Shown here piece by piece: positions 18,649 through 28,116 of a DNA stretch of 64,000 nucleotides. A program made the translations under genes and the position numbers. Within the stretch, counting starts at the first letter, position 1. Each line of letters begins with the position of its first letter. The notes below the pieces were generated by a model. It had not been told where the DNA came from, did no database searches, and was given only the letters and a program-made list of their open reading frames with translations. The DNA lies in assembly GCF_000024845.1 (NCBI RefSeq), contig NC_013501.1:500001-564000 (forward strand), read 5' to 3'. The stretch is from Rhodothermus marinus DSM 4252. GTDB lineage: Bacteria; Bacteroidota; Rhodothermia; Rhodothermales; Rhodothermaceae.

Positions 18649-20697
18649 ATGCAGGAACAGAAGGCGACGGAGGCGATTCGGGAAACCGACTTTTCGCCGG
18701 GTGAACTGGACAATCTGTGCATCAATACGATTCGATTTCTGGCCGTCGATGCCGTCGAGCAGGCGAAGTCCGGCCATCCAGGCATGCCGATGGGCGCGGC
18801 GCCAATGGCCTACGTGCTCTGGACCCGGCATCTGCGGCACAATCCGCGCGATCCGAAGTGGCCGAACCGGGATCGGTTCGTGCTTTCGGCCGGTCATGGC
18901 TCGATGTTGCTCTACGCGCTGCTGCACCTGACCGGCTACGACCTGCCCATGGAGGAGTTGCAGCGCTTTCGTCAGTGGGGATCGCGCACGCCGGGCCATC
19001 CGGAATACGGGTTAACGCCCGGGGTCGAGACCACGACGGGACCGCTGGGCCAGGGCTTCGGAAATGCCGTCGGGATGGCGATCGCCGAGCAGTATCTGGC
19101 GGCGCATTTCAACCGGGACGGATTCCCGCTGTTCGACCATTTCACGTACGTGATCGCCTCCGACGGCGATCTGATGGAGGGCATCTCGCACGAGGCGGCT
19201 TCGCTGGCCGGACATCTCGGGCTGGGGAAGTTGATCGTGCTCTACGATGACAACGACATTTCCATCGACGGCTCGACGGACATCACCTTCACCGAGGACG
19301 TCGGCGCGCGCTTTGAGGCCTACGGCTGGCATGTGCAGCGCGTGGACGACGGGAACGACCTGGTAGCCATCGATGCGGCGCTTCGGCAGGCCAAAGCCGA
19401 GACCGAACGCCCTTCGCTCATCATCGTGCGCACGCACATCGGCTACGGAAGCCCGAACAAGCAGGACACGCCCGCCGCGCACGGCGCGCCGCTCGGACCC
19501 GAAGAGGTGCGCCTGACCAAGCGCAACCTGGGCTGGCCCGAGGACAGGACCTTCTACGTGCCGGACGAAGTCTACCGGCACATGCGGCAGGCCGTCACGC
19601 GGGGGCAGCAGTGGCAGGCCGAATGGGAGGCGCTGCGCGCCCGCTATCGGGAGGCCTATCCCGCCGAAGCCGCTGAACTGGACCGCTGGCTGAGCCGGCG
19701 GTTGCCCGAAGGGTGGAGCGAGGGACTCCCGACCTTCGAGGCGGGCAAGGCCGTGGCCACGCGTAATGCCGGCGGCGCCGTGCTCGACGTACTGGCCGCC
19801 CGTATTCCCGAGCTGATCGGCGGCTCGGCCGACCTGGCCGAGTCGAACAAGACGCATCCGAAAGGGCGCGAGGCCTTCAGCCGCGACAACCGCAAGGGCG
19901 GCTACATCCATTTCGGGGTGCGCGAGCATGCCATGGCGGCCATCTGCAACGGGCTGTCGCTGCACGGACTGCGGGCCTACGCGAGCACCTTTCTGGTCTT
20001 CAGCGATTATCTGCGGCCGTCGCTGCGGCTGAGCGCCCTCATGGAGCAGCCGGTCATCTACGTGTTCACGCACGACTCGATCGGGCTGGGCGAGGACGGG
20101 CCCACGCATCAGCCGATCGAGCATCTGGCCAGCCTGCGCGCCATCCCGCACGTGGTGGTGCTGCGGCCGGCCGACGCGACCGAGACGGTGGAAGCCTGGA
20201 AGGTGGCGCTCGAGCGCGAGGACGGTCCCACGGTGCTCGTACTGACACGTCAGAACGTGCCGGTGCTGGACCGGAGCCGCCTGGCACCGGCCGATGGGGT
20301 GCGCCGTGGCGCTTACGTGCTCAAAGAAGCACAGGGCGCGCTGCAGGCGATCCTGCTGGCTTCGGGCAGTGAAGTGCATGTGGCGCTGGCGGCCGCCGAA
20401 CAGCTCGAAGCCGAAGGCATCGGCACGCGCGTCGTCAGCGTGCCTTCCTGGGAGCTGTTCAAAAAGCAGGAGGCGGCCTATCGGGAATCGGTACTCCCGC
20501 CGGAGGTGACCGTGCGGGTGGCCGTCGAAGCCGGGGTCGGACAGGGATGGGAGCAGTTCGTGGGGTGCCGGGGCCGCATCGTCAGCATCGAGCGCTTCGG
20601 CGCTTCGGCCCCCGGCAAGGTCCTGTTCGAAAAATTCGGCTTCACGCCCGAGCGGGTGGCCAGTGAAGTGCGTGCGCTGCTGGCGCAGAACCATTGA
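18649..20697 (+). CDS. tkt: transketolase
   Basis: A 682-residue thiamine-diphosphate enzyme of the usual length. The TPP motif spans [13 protein letters not shown] to NDISIDG (about 165-203). [18 protein letters not shown] and the transketolase signature [20 protein letters not shown] (about 482-501) are present. It converts xylulose-5-phosphate and ribose-5-phosphate to glycolytic intermediates, which is the fate of arabinose carbon from this operon. It follows the symporter by 24 nt. Confidence 0.96.
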   Translation: MQEQKATEAIRETDFSPGELDNLCINTIRFLAVDAVEQAKSGHPGMPMGAAPMAYVLWTRHLRHNPRDPKWPNRDRFVLSAGHGSMLLYALLHLTGYDLPMEELQRFRQWGSRTPGHPEYGLTPGVETTTGPLGQGFGNAVGMAIAEQYLAAHFNRDGFPLFDHFTYVIASDGDLMEGISHEAASLAGHLGLGKLIVLYDDNDISIDGSTDITFTEDVGARFEAYGWHVQRVDDGNDLVAIDAALRQAKAETERPSLIIVRTHIGYGSPNKQDTPAAHGAPLGPEEVRLTKRNLGWPEDRTFYVPDEVYRHMRQAVTRGQQWQAEWEALRARYREAYPAEAAELDRWLSRRLPEGWSEGLPTFEAGKAVATRNAGGAVLDVLAARIPELIGGSADLAESNKTHPKGREAFSRDNRKGGYIHFGVREHAMAAICNGLSLHGLRAYASTFLVFSDYLRPSLRLSALMEQPVIYVFTHDSIGLGEDGPTHQPIEHLASLRAIPHVVVLRPADATETVEAWKVALEREDGPTVLVLTRQNVPVLDRSRLAPADGVRRGAYVLKEAQGALQAILLASGSEVHVALAAAEQLEAEGIGTRVVSVPSWELFKKQEAAYRESVLPPEVTVRVAVEAGVGQGWEQFVGCRGRIVSIERFGASAPGKVLFEKFGFTPERVASEVRALLAQNH

Positions 20698-20750
20698 ACT
20701 TGATCAAGCGTAAGCTTTGAAAATACAGGATTAAAAAACGAAAGGGAACC

Positions 20751-21422
20751 ATGAAATTCTTTCTGGACACGGCCGACCTGGACGAAATCCGTGAAGCGGC
20801 GAGCCTGGGCATTCTCGATGGCGTCACCACAAACCCCACGCTGATCCGGAAAGCGGGCGCCCGTGATTTCCACGAGCATATCTACCAGATCTGCGAGCTG
20901 GTCGAAGGCGACGTGTCGGCCGAGGTGACGGCCACGGACTACGAGGGCATGTTGCGCGAAGCGCGGGAACTGGCCCGCATCCACGAGCGCGTGGTCGTGA
21001 AGATCCCGCTGATCGCCGAAGGCATCCGTGCCATCAAGACGCTGACGGAGGAAGGCATTCGCACGAACTGCACGCTGTGCTTTTCGCCCACGCAGGCACT
21101 CGTGGCGGCCAAGGCCGGAGCGACCTACATCAGTCCGTTTGCCGGTCGCCTCGACGACGTGTCGTCCGACGGCATGCACGTGATCGAGCAGGTGGTCAAG
21201 ATTTATCGGAACTACGGTTTCAAGACGCAGGTGCTGGCCGCCTCGCTGCGCCATCCGATGCATGTGCTGCAGGCGGCCCTGATGGGTGCCGACGTGGCCA
21301 CCATGCCCTTCAGCGTGATGATGCAGTTGCTCAAGCACCCGCTGACGGATGTGGGGCTGGAGCGCTTCCTGAAAGACTGGGAAGCCTACCTGCAGGCAAA
21401 GCAGGGCGTGCAGACGGCCTGA
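20751..21422 (+). CDS. tal: transaldolase (TalB subfamily 3 / fructose-6-phosphate-aldolase-like)
   Basis: A 223-residue short transaldolase beginning [30 protein letters not shown]. The Schiff-base lysine is Lys84 in VVVKIPL. The ending [14 protein letters not shown] and the length fit the 215-225-residue MipB/TalC group, which has transaldolase activity in most thermophiles; pure fructose-6-phosphate aldolase activity cannot be excluded. It is the last gene of the ara operon, with a strong terminator 28 nt downstream. Confidence 0.92.
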   Translation: MKFFLDTADLDEIREAASLGILDGVTTNPTLIRKAGARDFHEHIYQICELVEGDVSAEVTATDYEGMLREARELARIHERVVVKIPLIAEGIRAIKTLTEEGIRTNCTLCFSPTQALVAAKAGATYISPFAGRLDDVSSDGMHVIEQVVKIYRNYGFKTQVLAASLRHPMHVLQAALMGADVATMPFSVMMQLLKHPLTDVGLERFLKDWEAYLQAKQGVQTA

Positions 21423-21449
21423 CCCGGTTTTACTGGTACAGAAAAATCG

Positions 21450-21485
21450 AAAAAAGCTCCGGCCCGGTGCCGGAGCTTTTTTGTA
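21450..21485 (+). terminator. intrinsic terminator of the arabinose operon
   Basis: A perfect 10-bp stem AAGCTCCGGC / GCCGGAGCTT (21454-21463 and 21469-21478), loop CCGGT, followed by six T and preceded by A5, so it may also work in reverse. Confidence 0.92.
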
Positions 21486-21486
21486 A

Positions 21487-21625
21487 TACGATTTCCGGGA
21501 AATCATAGTGCATGTGAGAAAGCACGGGCGCACACGGCGGTGCGCCCCTACAGATCCTTGACGTTTTCTCTATCCCGTAGGGGCGGACCCCTGTGTTCGC
21601 CCGATCATACCCGCCGGCTCACGTC
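21487..21625 (-). repeat. dispersed palindromic repeat, copy B
   Basis: An inverted copy of the element at 3155-3295. Aligned by eye as the reverse complement, almost all of about 139 nt match, including the CGCCCCTAC/GTAGGGGCG pair and the GGGCGCAC/GTGCGCCC hairpin. It abuts the ara operon terminator on the same side as copy A does at tonB. Together with the next 125 nt it fills the first part of a 472-nt gap without genes (21423-21894); the rest of the gap holds the galM promoter and operator. Confidence 0.85.
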
Positions 21626-21751
21626 AGGGCACATGTGGCGTTGCGCCATCGGAGTACCGGTGACTTGGCGATCACATATGATCCCTGTTCCCTGAGGACA
21701 CAAGAGGGCCTGCGCTACTCCGGACCGTGCGTTTTTTATGATGGGTGGGCC

Positions 21752-21782
21752 TTGACTTAATTTTGAATAGCTGCTATTTTTG
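21752..21782 (+). promoter_or_regulatory. galM operon promoter
   Basis: TTGACT (21752-21757), a 17-nt spacer, then TATTTTTG (21775-21782), an exact TAnnTTTG. It is AT-rich and lies 112 nt before the galM start. Confidence 0.6.
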
Positions 21783-21785
21783 GCG

Positions 21786-21815
21786 AAACGATTCGATTTT
21801 AGAATTGAATCGTTT
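21786..21815 (+). promoter_or_regulatory. large inverted-repeat operator downstream of the galM promoter
   Basis: Arms AAACGATTCGATT (21786-21798) and AATTGAATCGTTT (21803-21815) separated by TTAG, with one mismatch in 13 bp. It starts 4 nt after the -7 box, so it should cover the transcription start. That position fits a repressor site. The half-site GAATCGTTT resembles LacI-family operators (central CG) and recurs at the ara promoter. Confidence 0.6.
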
Positions 21816-21894
21816 TGAAATGAGAAAGCTGTGAAAAAATCAGGACCTGTAGGGGACTGCGCGTGTTTTTGCGTCCACCATCTTAGAAGCAGCT

Positions 21895-23046
21895 ATGCGA
21901 ACGTTCTGGCTCGTGCTCTGCGGGGGGCTGCTGTTTGGTTGTCAGCCTTCGTCCAACGAAACCCCTTCGCCTGTGGAAGCGACAACGGTAACCGTCACCG
22001 AGGAATCGTTTGGCCAGTTGCCCGACGGACGGCCTGTCACGCTTTTCCGGCTACGCAATGCCAGCGGGATGGAAGTCGAAGTCCTGAATTACGGGGCGAT
22101 CATCCGGGCCATTCGGGTGCCCGATCGCGAGGGGAACCCGGGCGATGTGGTGCTGGGCTTCGACAGTCTTGCAGCCTATCTGCAACCCCATCCTTACATC
22201 GGGGCAGTGGTCGGTCGCTATGCCAACCGCATCGGCGGGGCCCGCTTCGTGCTCGACGGCCAGACCTACGAGCTGGCGGCCAACGATGGCCCCAACCACC
22301 TGCACGGCGGGCTGAAAGGCTTCGACAAAGTGCTCTGGGAGGCTGAGCCGTTCACGAATGGGAACGAAGCCGGTGTGCGCTTGACGTACGTGAGTCCCGA
22401 CGGTGAGGAGGGCTATCCGGGCACGCTGCGGGCGACGGTTACCTACACGCTGGCCGATTCGAACGCGCTCGTGATCGACTACGAGGCGACCACCGACAAA
22501 CCCACCATCGTCAACCTGACGCAGCATGCCTACTTCAACCTGGCCGGTCGCGGGGACATCCTGAACCATGAACTGCAGCTCTTTGCCGATTTCTACACGC
22601 CGGTAGACGAGCGGCTGATTCCTACCGGCGAAATATGCCCGGTGGCGGGCACGCCGCTGGACTTTCGCACCCCGCAGCGCATCGGTGCGCGCATCGACGC
22701 CGACCACGAGCAGATCCGTCGCGGCCGTGGCTACGACCACAACTTCGTGCTGCGCCACACCGAACGCGGCGCGCTGGAGCTGGCCGCCCGCGTCTACGAG
22801 CCCACCACCGGCCGCATCATGCGCGTCTACACCACCGAGCCGGGCATTCAGTTCTACAGCGGTAACTTCCTGGACGGCTCGCTGACCGGCAAAGGCGGCA
22901 TGGTGTACGCCCGGCGCACCGGCTTCTGTCTGGAGACGCAGCATTTTCCGGATTCACCCAACAAGACGCATTTTCCGTCACCGGTGCTGCGTCCGGGTGA
23001 GACCTACCGCTCGCGTACGGTTTACGCCTTCGACGTGGCCGAGTAG
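21895..23046 (+). CDS. galM: aldose 1-epimerase (mutarotase), exported lipoprotein
   Basis: A 383-residue galactose-mutarotase-fold protein. The N-terminal signal [16 protein letters not shown] has a lipobox Cys at 16, so it should act in the periplasm or at the membrane surface. The catalytic His in [12 protein letters not shown] and Glu in [14 protein letters not shown] are present, as is the substrate loop [14 protein letters not shown]. Bacteroidota often export this enzyme. Its co-transcription with GH51 and GH97 genes suggests it equilibrates released arabinose or galactose before uptake. Confidence 0.92.
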   Translation: MRTFWLVLCGGLLFGCQPSSNETPSPVEATTVTVTEESFGQLPDGRPVTLFRLRNASGMEVEVLNYGAIIRAIRVPDREGNPGDVVLGFDSLAAYLQPHPYIGAVVGRYANRIGGARFVLDGQTYELAANDGPNHLHGGLKGFDKVLWEAEPFTNGNEAGVRLTYVSPDGEEGYPGTLRATVTYTLADSNALVIDYEATTDKPTIVNLTQHAYFNLAGRGDILNHELQLFADFYTPVDERLIPTGEICPVAGTPLDFRTPQRIGARIDADHEQIRRGRGYDHNFVLRHTERGALELAARVYEPTTGRIMRVYTTEPGIQFYSGNFLDGSLTGKGGMVYARRTGFCLETQHFPDSPNKTHFPSPVLRPGETYRSRTVYAFDVAE

Positions 23047-23097
23047 TGCATCGCACAGGTTTCGTCTATTCGCCTTCAACACAATCCGAGCATCGCC

Positions 23098-24675
23098 ATG
23101 CGTGGACTGTTTTCGAAAGGGCTTTTGCTGCTGATCGTGCTGGCCTGCACGGGCAGCGTCTTGCAGGCACAACCGACGCACCGGCTCGTCATTCACGCGG
23201 ATCAGGGTCGGGTGCAGATCAGCCGGCACATCTACGGGCATTTTATCGAACACCTGGGCTACGGCATCTATGGCGGTTTCTGGCAGCGGGACGCGCAGGG
23301 GCGCTGGCACCTGCGGCAGGACATTGTCGACGCGCTCCGGCGCATTCGCATCCCGAACCTGCGCTGGCCGGGCGGCTGCTTTGCCGATCTGTACCACTGG
23401 AAAGACGGCATCGGTCCGCAGGAGCAGCGCCGTCCGATCCTGAATGCCTTCTGGGGACAGGTGGTCGAGGATAACAGCTTTGGCACGCACGAATTCATGG
23501 CGCTGGTCGAAGCACTGGGCGCCGAGCCCTACATCGCCGGGAACGTGGGCAGCGGCACGCCCCGCGAAATGGCCGAATGGGTCGAATACCTGACGGCCGA
23601 AGACGGTCCCATGGCCCGCCTGCGCAAACAGAACGGCCGGGAACAGCCCTGGCGTGTGCCCTTCTGGGGCGTGGGCAATGAAAGCTGGGGCTGCGGCGGC
23701 AACATGGATCCTGAGTACTATGCGGACCTCTACCGCCGCTTTGCCACCTACCTGTTCAACTATGGCGGCAATCGGCTCTACAAAATTGCCGCCGGGCCGG
23801 CCGATGCCGACACGACCTGGACCAGCGTGCTCATGCGCGACGTCTTCCGTCGCAATCCCGGGCTGATGCAGGGCATTTCGGTGCACTATTACACCTGGAT
23901 TTCGAAAACGGGCCGCTGGAACGATAAAGAACCGGCCACCGGCTTTGACGAGTGGGGCTGGTTCAAAGGCTTGCAGAAAGCGCTCTTTCTGGACGAAGTG
24001 CTGCGCCGGCACGAAGCCGTCATGGATCGCTACGATCCCGAAAAGCGGGTGGGGCTGATCGTGGACGAGTGGGGCATGTGGCATGCGCCCGAGCCCGGCT
24101 CGAACCCGGCCTTTCTGGTGCAGCAGAACACGCTGCGCGACGCGCTCGTGGCGGCCGTTTCGCTGAACATCTTCAACCACCACGCCGAACGCGTCAGGAT
24201 GGCCAATCTGGCGCAGACGATCAACGTGCTGCAGGCACTGATCCTCACGCGAGAAGGCGAGGAAACGATCGTGCTGACGCCCACCTATCACGTGTTCGAC
24301 CTCTACAAAGAACATCAGGACGCGACGCTATTGCCTGTCGAGCTGGAGGCCGGGGAATACCGCTACGGCGACGAGGCCATTCCGGCGCTGAATGCTTCGG
24401 CTTCGCGCAATGCGGAAGGGGCCGTGCATCTGACGATTGCCAATCTGGACCCGCACCAGGAGCGGGTGGTGCAGGCCCGACTGGAGGGCATCCAACCGGC
24501 CCGCGTGGAAGGACGTGTGCTGACCGCCGAGGCAATGGATGCGCACAACACGTTCGAAGCGCCCGACCGGGTGCGACCGGTCGCCTTCACCGCCTACCGT
24601 GCCGTGGGCGATGGCGTCTATGAGCTACGCCTTCCGGCCAGGTCGGTCGTGGCGCTCACTTTCTATCCGCGCTGA
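23098..24675 (+). CDS. alpha-L-arabinofuranosidase, GH51
   Basis: A 525-residue secreted enzyme (signal LFSKGLLLLIVLACTGSVLQAQ). It has the GH51 catalytic residues: acid/base Glu195 in GVGNESWGCGG and nucleophile Glu324 in IVDEWGMWH. The N-terminal segment IYGHFIEHLGYGIYGGFW and LRWPGGCFADLYHWKDGIGP also match GH51. A C-terminal beta-sandwich follows about residue 350. It removes alpha-L-arabinofuranosyl residues from arabinan, arabinoxylan or arabinogalactan. It lies 51 nt after galM and 1 nt before the GH97 gene. Confidence 0.94.
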   Translation: MRGLFSKGLLLLIVLACTGSVLQAQPTHRLVIHADQGRVQISRHIYGHFIEHLGYGIYGGFWQRDAQGRWHLRQDIVDALRRIRIPNLRWPGGCFADLYHWKDGIGPQEQRRPILNAFWGQVVEDNSFGTHEFMALVEALGAEPYIAGNVGSGTPREMAEWVEYLTAEDGPMARLRKQNGREQPWRVPFWGVGNESWGCGGNMDPEYYADLYRRFATYLFNYGGNRLYKIAAGPADADTTWTSVLMRDVFRRNPGLMQGISVHYYTWISKTGRWNDKEPATGFDEWGWFKGLQKALFLDEVLRRHEAVMDRYDPEKRVGLIVDEWGMWHAPEPGSNPAFLVQQNTLRDALVAAVSLNIFNHHAERVRMANLAQTINVLQALILTREGEETIVLTPTYHVFDLYKEHQDATLLPVELEAGEYRYGDEAIPALNASASRNAEGAVHLTIANLDPHQERVVQARLEGIQPARVEGRVLTAEAMDAHNTFEAPDRVRPVAFTAYRAVGDGVYELRLPARSVVALTFYPR

Positions 24676-24676
24676 G

Positions 24677-26608
24677 ATGCGGCGCGTGTCGCTGTGGTTG
24701 ACGCTGGCGCTGCTGGCGGCAGCCGCCTGTCGGCCATCCACGGAGCGCTCGCTTTCCAGCCCGGACGGACAGCTCACCGTACAGGTGTGGCTGCAGGATG
24801 GACGCCTCTTGTATCAGGTGTGGCGCCAGGGACAGCCCGTATTGGAACCCTCACCGCTGGGGCTGGTCCGATCCGATGCCGACTTTACGGGCGGGCTCCG
24901 GCTGGAGGGCGTCAGCCCGGTGCGTCGGGTGGTCGAAACCTACACGCTGGTGGCCGGCAAGCGCCGCGTCAATCGCCATGAAGCGAACGAACGCGTCTAC
25001 CGGCTGCGCAATGCCGAGGGGCGGCTGCTGGAGGTGGTGTTTCGCGTCGCGAACGACGGCGTGGCCTTCCGCTATCGCTTCCCGGAAAGCGACCCGACGC
25101 CCCGGGAAATCCTTGAAGAACGGACCACGTTCGACTTCCCCGACAGCGCGCGGGCCTGGCTGCAACCGCTGGCCGAGCCGAAAAGCGGCTGGCGCCAGAC
25201 GAACCCTTCCTACGAAGAGTACTACCTGCAGGACATCCCGGTCGGTACGCCCTCGCCCATGGCCGGCTGGGTCTTTCCCGCGCTGTTCCGGGTGGGGTCG
25301 CACTGGGTGCTGATTATCGAGGCGGACGTCGACAGTACGTTCTGCGGCGCACGGCTGCGCCCCGAGGCGCCGGGCGGTGCCTATCGGATCGGCTATCCGG
25401 ACGCCCGCGAGGCCATTCCCGGTCAGGGCCATCTACCGCGCAGCGCGCTTCCTTGGCAGACGCCCTGGCGCGTGCTCGCGGTGGGCGATCTGAAGACGAT
25501 CGTCGAATCGACCCTGGGCACCGATCTGGCCGCACCGGCCATTGCCGTCGATACCACGTTCATCCGGCCGGGCCGCGCCTCCTGGAGCTGGGCGCTGCTC
25601 AAAGACCCTTCCATTACCTATGAGGTGCAGCGCCGCTTCATCGACTATGCGGCCGAGATGGGCTGGGAGTACACGCTGATCGACGTCAACTGGGACTCGA
25701 CGATCGGCTATGGCCGCATGGCCGAACTGGCCCGCTATGCCGCCACGCGCGGCGTGGGGCTCTGGCTCTGGTACAACTCGTCGGGCAACTGGAACACGAC
25801 CACCTATCGGCCAAAAAGCCGGCTGCTGACCCGTGCGGATCGGCAGCGTGAATTTGCGCGGCTGGCCGCCATGGGCATTCGGGGGATCAAGGTGGACTTC
25901 TTCGGAGGCGATGGCCGCTCGATGATCCGCTACTACCATGAAATCCTGCAGGACGCGGCCGCGCACCGGCTGATGGTGAACTTTCACGGCTGCACGTTGC
26001 CGCGCGGCTGGACCCGTACCTATCCCCACCTGATGACGATGGAGGCGGTCCGGGGCTTCGAATTTGTCACCTTCACGCAGGAAGGAGCCGATCGAGAGGC
26101 CAACCATGCAGCCATGCTCCCGTTCACGCGCAACGTGTTCGATCCGATGGACTACACGCCCCTGAGCCTTGGTGAAATTCCGGGCGTGGTGCGGCGCACG
26201 ACGAACGGGTTTCAGCTGGCGCTGACCGTGCTGTTTACGTCCGGCGTCCAGCACTTTGCCGAAACGCCCGAGGGCATGCGCCGGGTGCCTGAGGCGGTGC
26301 GGGCGTTTTTGCGAGAGGTACCGGTCGTGTGGGAGGAGACGCGCTTTGTGGACGGCTGGCCCGGTCGGTTCGTGGTGCTGGCCCGACGGGCCGGAGACGG
26401 GCGCTGGTATCTGGCCGGCATCAACGGCGAGGCGACGTCGCGGACGGTCACGCTGGATCTATCGTTTCTACAGCCCGGGCAGACCGGCCTGCTCCTGACC
26501 GACGGCGAAACCGCACGCGCTTTTCGGATCGACACGCTGCGCTACCAGCCGCCGCTTACGGTCTCTATGCGGCCGAACGGCGGCTTTGTGCTCGTCTGGT
26601 CGCCCTGA
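24677..26608 (+). CDS. glycoside hydrolase family 97, retaining type
   Basis: The start is at ATG 24677, immediately after the GH51 stop, giving 643 residues with signal LWLTLALLAAAAC (lipobox Cys18). SSPDGQLTVQVWLQDGRLLYQV is the GH97 N-terminal domain, followed by the (beta/alpha)8 barrel. The barrel has Asp407 in IKVDFFGGD, the place of the nucleophile in retaining GH97 members, and Glu456 in MTMEAVRG as candidate acid/base. This points to an alpha-galactosidase or beta-L-arabinopyranosidase rather than an inverting SusB-type alpha-glucosidase. The arabinose context favours a galactosyl or arabinopyranosyl substrate (inference). Confidence 0.85.
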   Translation: MRRVSLWLTLALLAAAACRPSTERSLSSPDGQLTVQVWLQDGRLLYQVWRQGQPVLEPSPLGLVRSDADFTGGLRLEGVSPVRRVVETYTLVAGKRRVNRHEANERVYRLRNAEGRLLEVVFRVANDGVAFRYRFPESDPTPREILEERTTFDFPDSARAWLQPLAEPKSGWRQTNPSYEEYYLQDIPVGTPSPMAGWVFPALFRVGSHWVLIIEADVDSTFCGARLRPEAPGGAYRIGYPDAREAIPGQGHLPRSALPWQTPWRVLAVGDLKTIVESTLGTDLAAPAIAVDTTFIRPGRASWSWALLKDPSITYEVQRRFIDYAAEMGWEYTLIDVNWDSTIGYGRMAELARYAATRGVGLWLWYNSSGNWNTTTYRPKSRLLTRADRQREFARLAAMGIRGIKVDFFGGDGRSMIRYYHEILQDAAAHRLMVNFHGCTLPRGWTRTYPHLMTMEAVRGFEFVTFTQEGADREANHAAMLPFTRNVFDPMDYTPLSLGEIPGVVRRTTNGFQLALTVLFTSGVQHFAETPEGMRRVPEAVRAFLREVPVVWEETRFVDGWPGRFVVLARRAGDGRWYLAGINGEATSRTVTLDLSFLQPGQTGLLLTDGETARAFRIDTLRYQPPLTVSMRPNGGFVLVWSP

Positions 26609-26609
26609 T

Positions 26610-27692
26610 TCACTTCAGCGGGCGCGTCGAATTCCGCACGACCAGTTGTGCCTGCAAGAAGATGCGCTCGACCGCATCCGAACCGCCCCGTCCATTGGCC
26701 CCCTCGATCTGGCGGATGAGCAGTTCGGCCGCTTTGGCACCCATCTCCGTTTTGGGCACGCGCACGGTCGTCAGCGGGATGGGCAGGTATTCGGCAATGG
26801 CGATGTCGTCGTACCCGATGATGGAGACCTGGTCGGGCACCTTGATGCCGAGCTGGTGCAGCGCCCGCATCAGCCCGATGGCCACCAGGTCGTTATAGCA
26901 GGTGACGGCCGTCGGCGGGTTGTCTCGGTGCTCCTGGAAGTAGGCCAGGCCCTTTTCGTAGCCGTCTTTCAGGCGGGCCCCGGCGTAGACGATCATGTCT
27001 TCGCGGAAGATCAGATTCGTTTCACTGAAGGCCCGCCGGAAGCCTTCGATGCGTTCTTCGGTGTGCAGCGAGTAGCGCGGCCCGGCAAAGTGGATGATGC
27101 GTTCGTGTCCGCCTTCGATCAGGTAGCGCGTGGCTTCTTTGGAGGCCGCCACGTTGTCCACGTCCACGATGTTGGCCTGTAGGCCGAGGACGTTTTCAAT
27201 GAGCACAAAGGGAATGTTGCGGCGCTTGAGTTCGAACAGGTGGGAAAGGTCCGCCTGCTCTTCGAGCAGCGGATTGATGATCAGGCCATCGACGTCTTTG
27301 TCGGCCAGCAGGTCGACGATGCGGTGTTCGGAGGTGAAGTCGCTTTCCGAGCTGGTGATGAGCACGGTGTAGCCATGCTGGTTGGCCACTGCGCGGGCGC
27401 CCAGGAAGATGTCGGCAAAGTAGGGGTTGTCGACTTCCTTGACGACCAGGCCGATTGTGCGGTGCAGCGTGGGCTGCAGGCGACGGCGGGCGGCGCCGCT
27501 GGGCCGGTAGTTCAGTTTTTCGATGGCTTCCAGCACGCGACGACGGGTGCTATCCTTGACCGTACCCTTGTTGTTGAGCACGGCCGAGACGGTCGCGTTC
27601 GAGACGCCCGCGTAGCGGGCCACGTCCGAGATGGTGACGCGCTTCTGCGTGGAGGCTTCCGAGGGCATAGGACGTTTCGTAGCTACGTGCAT
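26610..27692 (-). CDS. LacI family transcriptional regulator (paralogue 2)
   Basis: A 360-residue repressor. ATG 27692 is the longest start; ATG 27668 is equally possible, since the helix-turn-helix (VTISDVARYAGVSNATVSAVL) begins 18 residues in. The ligand-binding domain spans about residues 75-355. It is a close paralogue of the regulator at 10593-11636. It converges on GH97 with 1 nt between the stops and is divergent from the GH127/146 gene, with AAAGCGGTTT-type boxes in the gap that could be its operators. It likely senses an arabinose- or galactose-containing sugar (inference). Confidence 0.9.
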   Translation of the reverse strand: MHVATKRPMPSEASTQKRVTISDVARYAGVSNATVSAVLNNKGTVKDSTRRRVLEAIEKLNYRPSGAARRRLQPTLHRTIGLVVKEVDNPYFADIFLGARAVANQHGYTVLITSSESDFTSEHRIVDLLADKDVDGLIINPLLEEQADLSHLFELKRRNIPFVLIENVLGLQANIVDVDNVAASKEATRYLIEGGHERIIHFAGPRYSLHTEERIEGFRRAFSETNLIFREDMIVYAGARLKDGYEKGLAYFQEHRDNPPTAVTCYNDLVAIGLMRALHQLGIKVPDQVSIIGYDDIAIAEYLPIPLTTVRVPKTEMGAKAAELLIRQIEGANGRGGSDAVERIFLQAQLVVRNSTRPLK

Positions 27693-27827
27693 CCTAAATC
27701 CTTGCTAAAACGGGCCAGCGCTTTAAAAAGATTCTGCGGACGTGCATACCAACGAGGGAGGTCATTTTGTGAAAATCGAAAGAACCAAGAAAATTTGATT
27801 TTCATGCAGCATTTCTTTGATTGAGAA

Positions 27828-28076
27828 AAAGCGGTTTCTCTTTCTGGAAAGGGTATTTTTATTTTTTTGTTGACAAATTATATGAAATGATTTTATATTA
27901 TTGAAAATGTTTAGGAATTCATGAAAGTTGGAAATGCGTCATTGCTTTGCGCAGTCGATTATGGATCAGTGATAGAACTCTGTCGGAGAAAGCGGTTAAG
28001 GCAGGGACGATCTTCCAGCAACGACCACCCGTCAGATTGTGTGGTACGAGCCCTCAGGTCGAGAGGTAAACCGCTG
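27828..28076. promoter_or_regulatory. three LacI-operator-like boxes in the regulator/GH127 intergenic region
   Basis: AAAGCGGTTT at 27828-27837, AAAGCGGTTA at 27989-27998 and the inverse TAAACCGCTG at 28067-28076. They flank the promoter at 27870-27899. The boxes fit a LacI-type AAAYCGSTTT pattern. The 424-nt gap (27693-28116) otherwise holds AT-rich DNA and no convincing gene. Confidence 0.35.
27870..27899 (+). promoter_or_regulatory. candidate promoter of the GH127/146 gene
   Basis: TTGACA (27870-27875), an 18-nt spacer, then TATATT (27894-27899), in an AT-rich island unlike the rest of the window. TATTATTG at 27896-27903 also resembles the -7 box. It lies about 215 nt before the start codon, implying a long leader. 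Confidence 0.4.
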
Positions 28077-28116
28077 GACGCCAACTGCTTCTTTTTCAGA
28101 CCCTGACCTGTTTACT

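Noticed and set aside
27921-28106. A 61-residue open frame upstream of the GH127/146 gene
   Set aside because: No ribosome-binding site, no recognisable protein, and it lies in the presumed leader with operator-like boxes.
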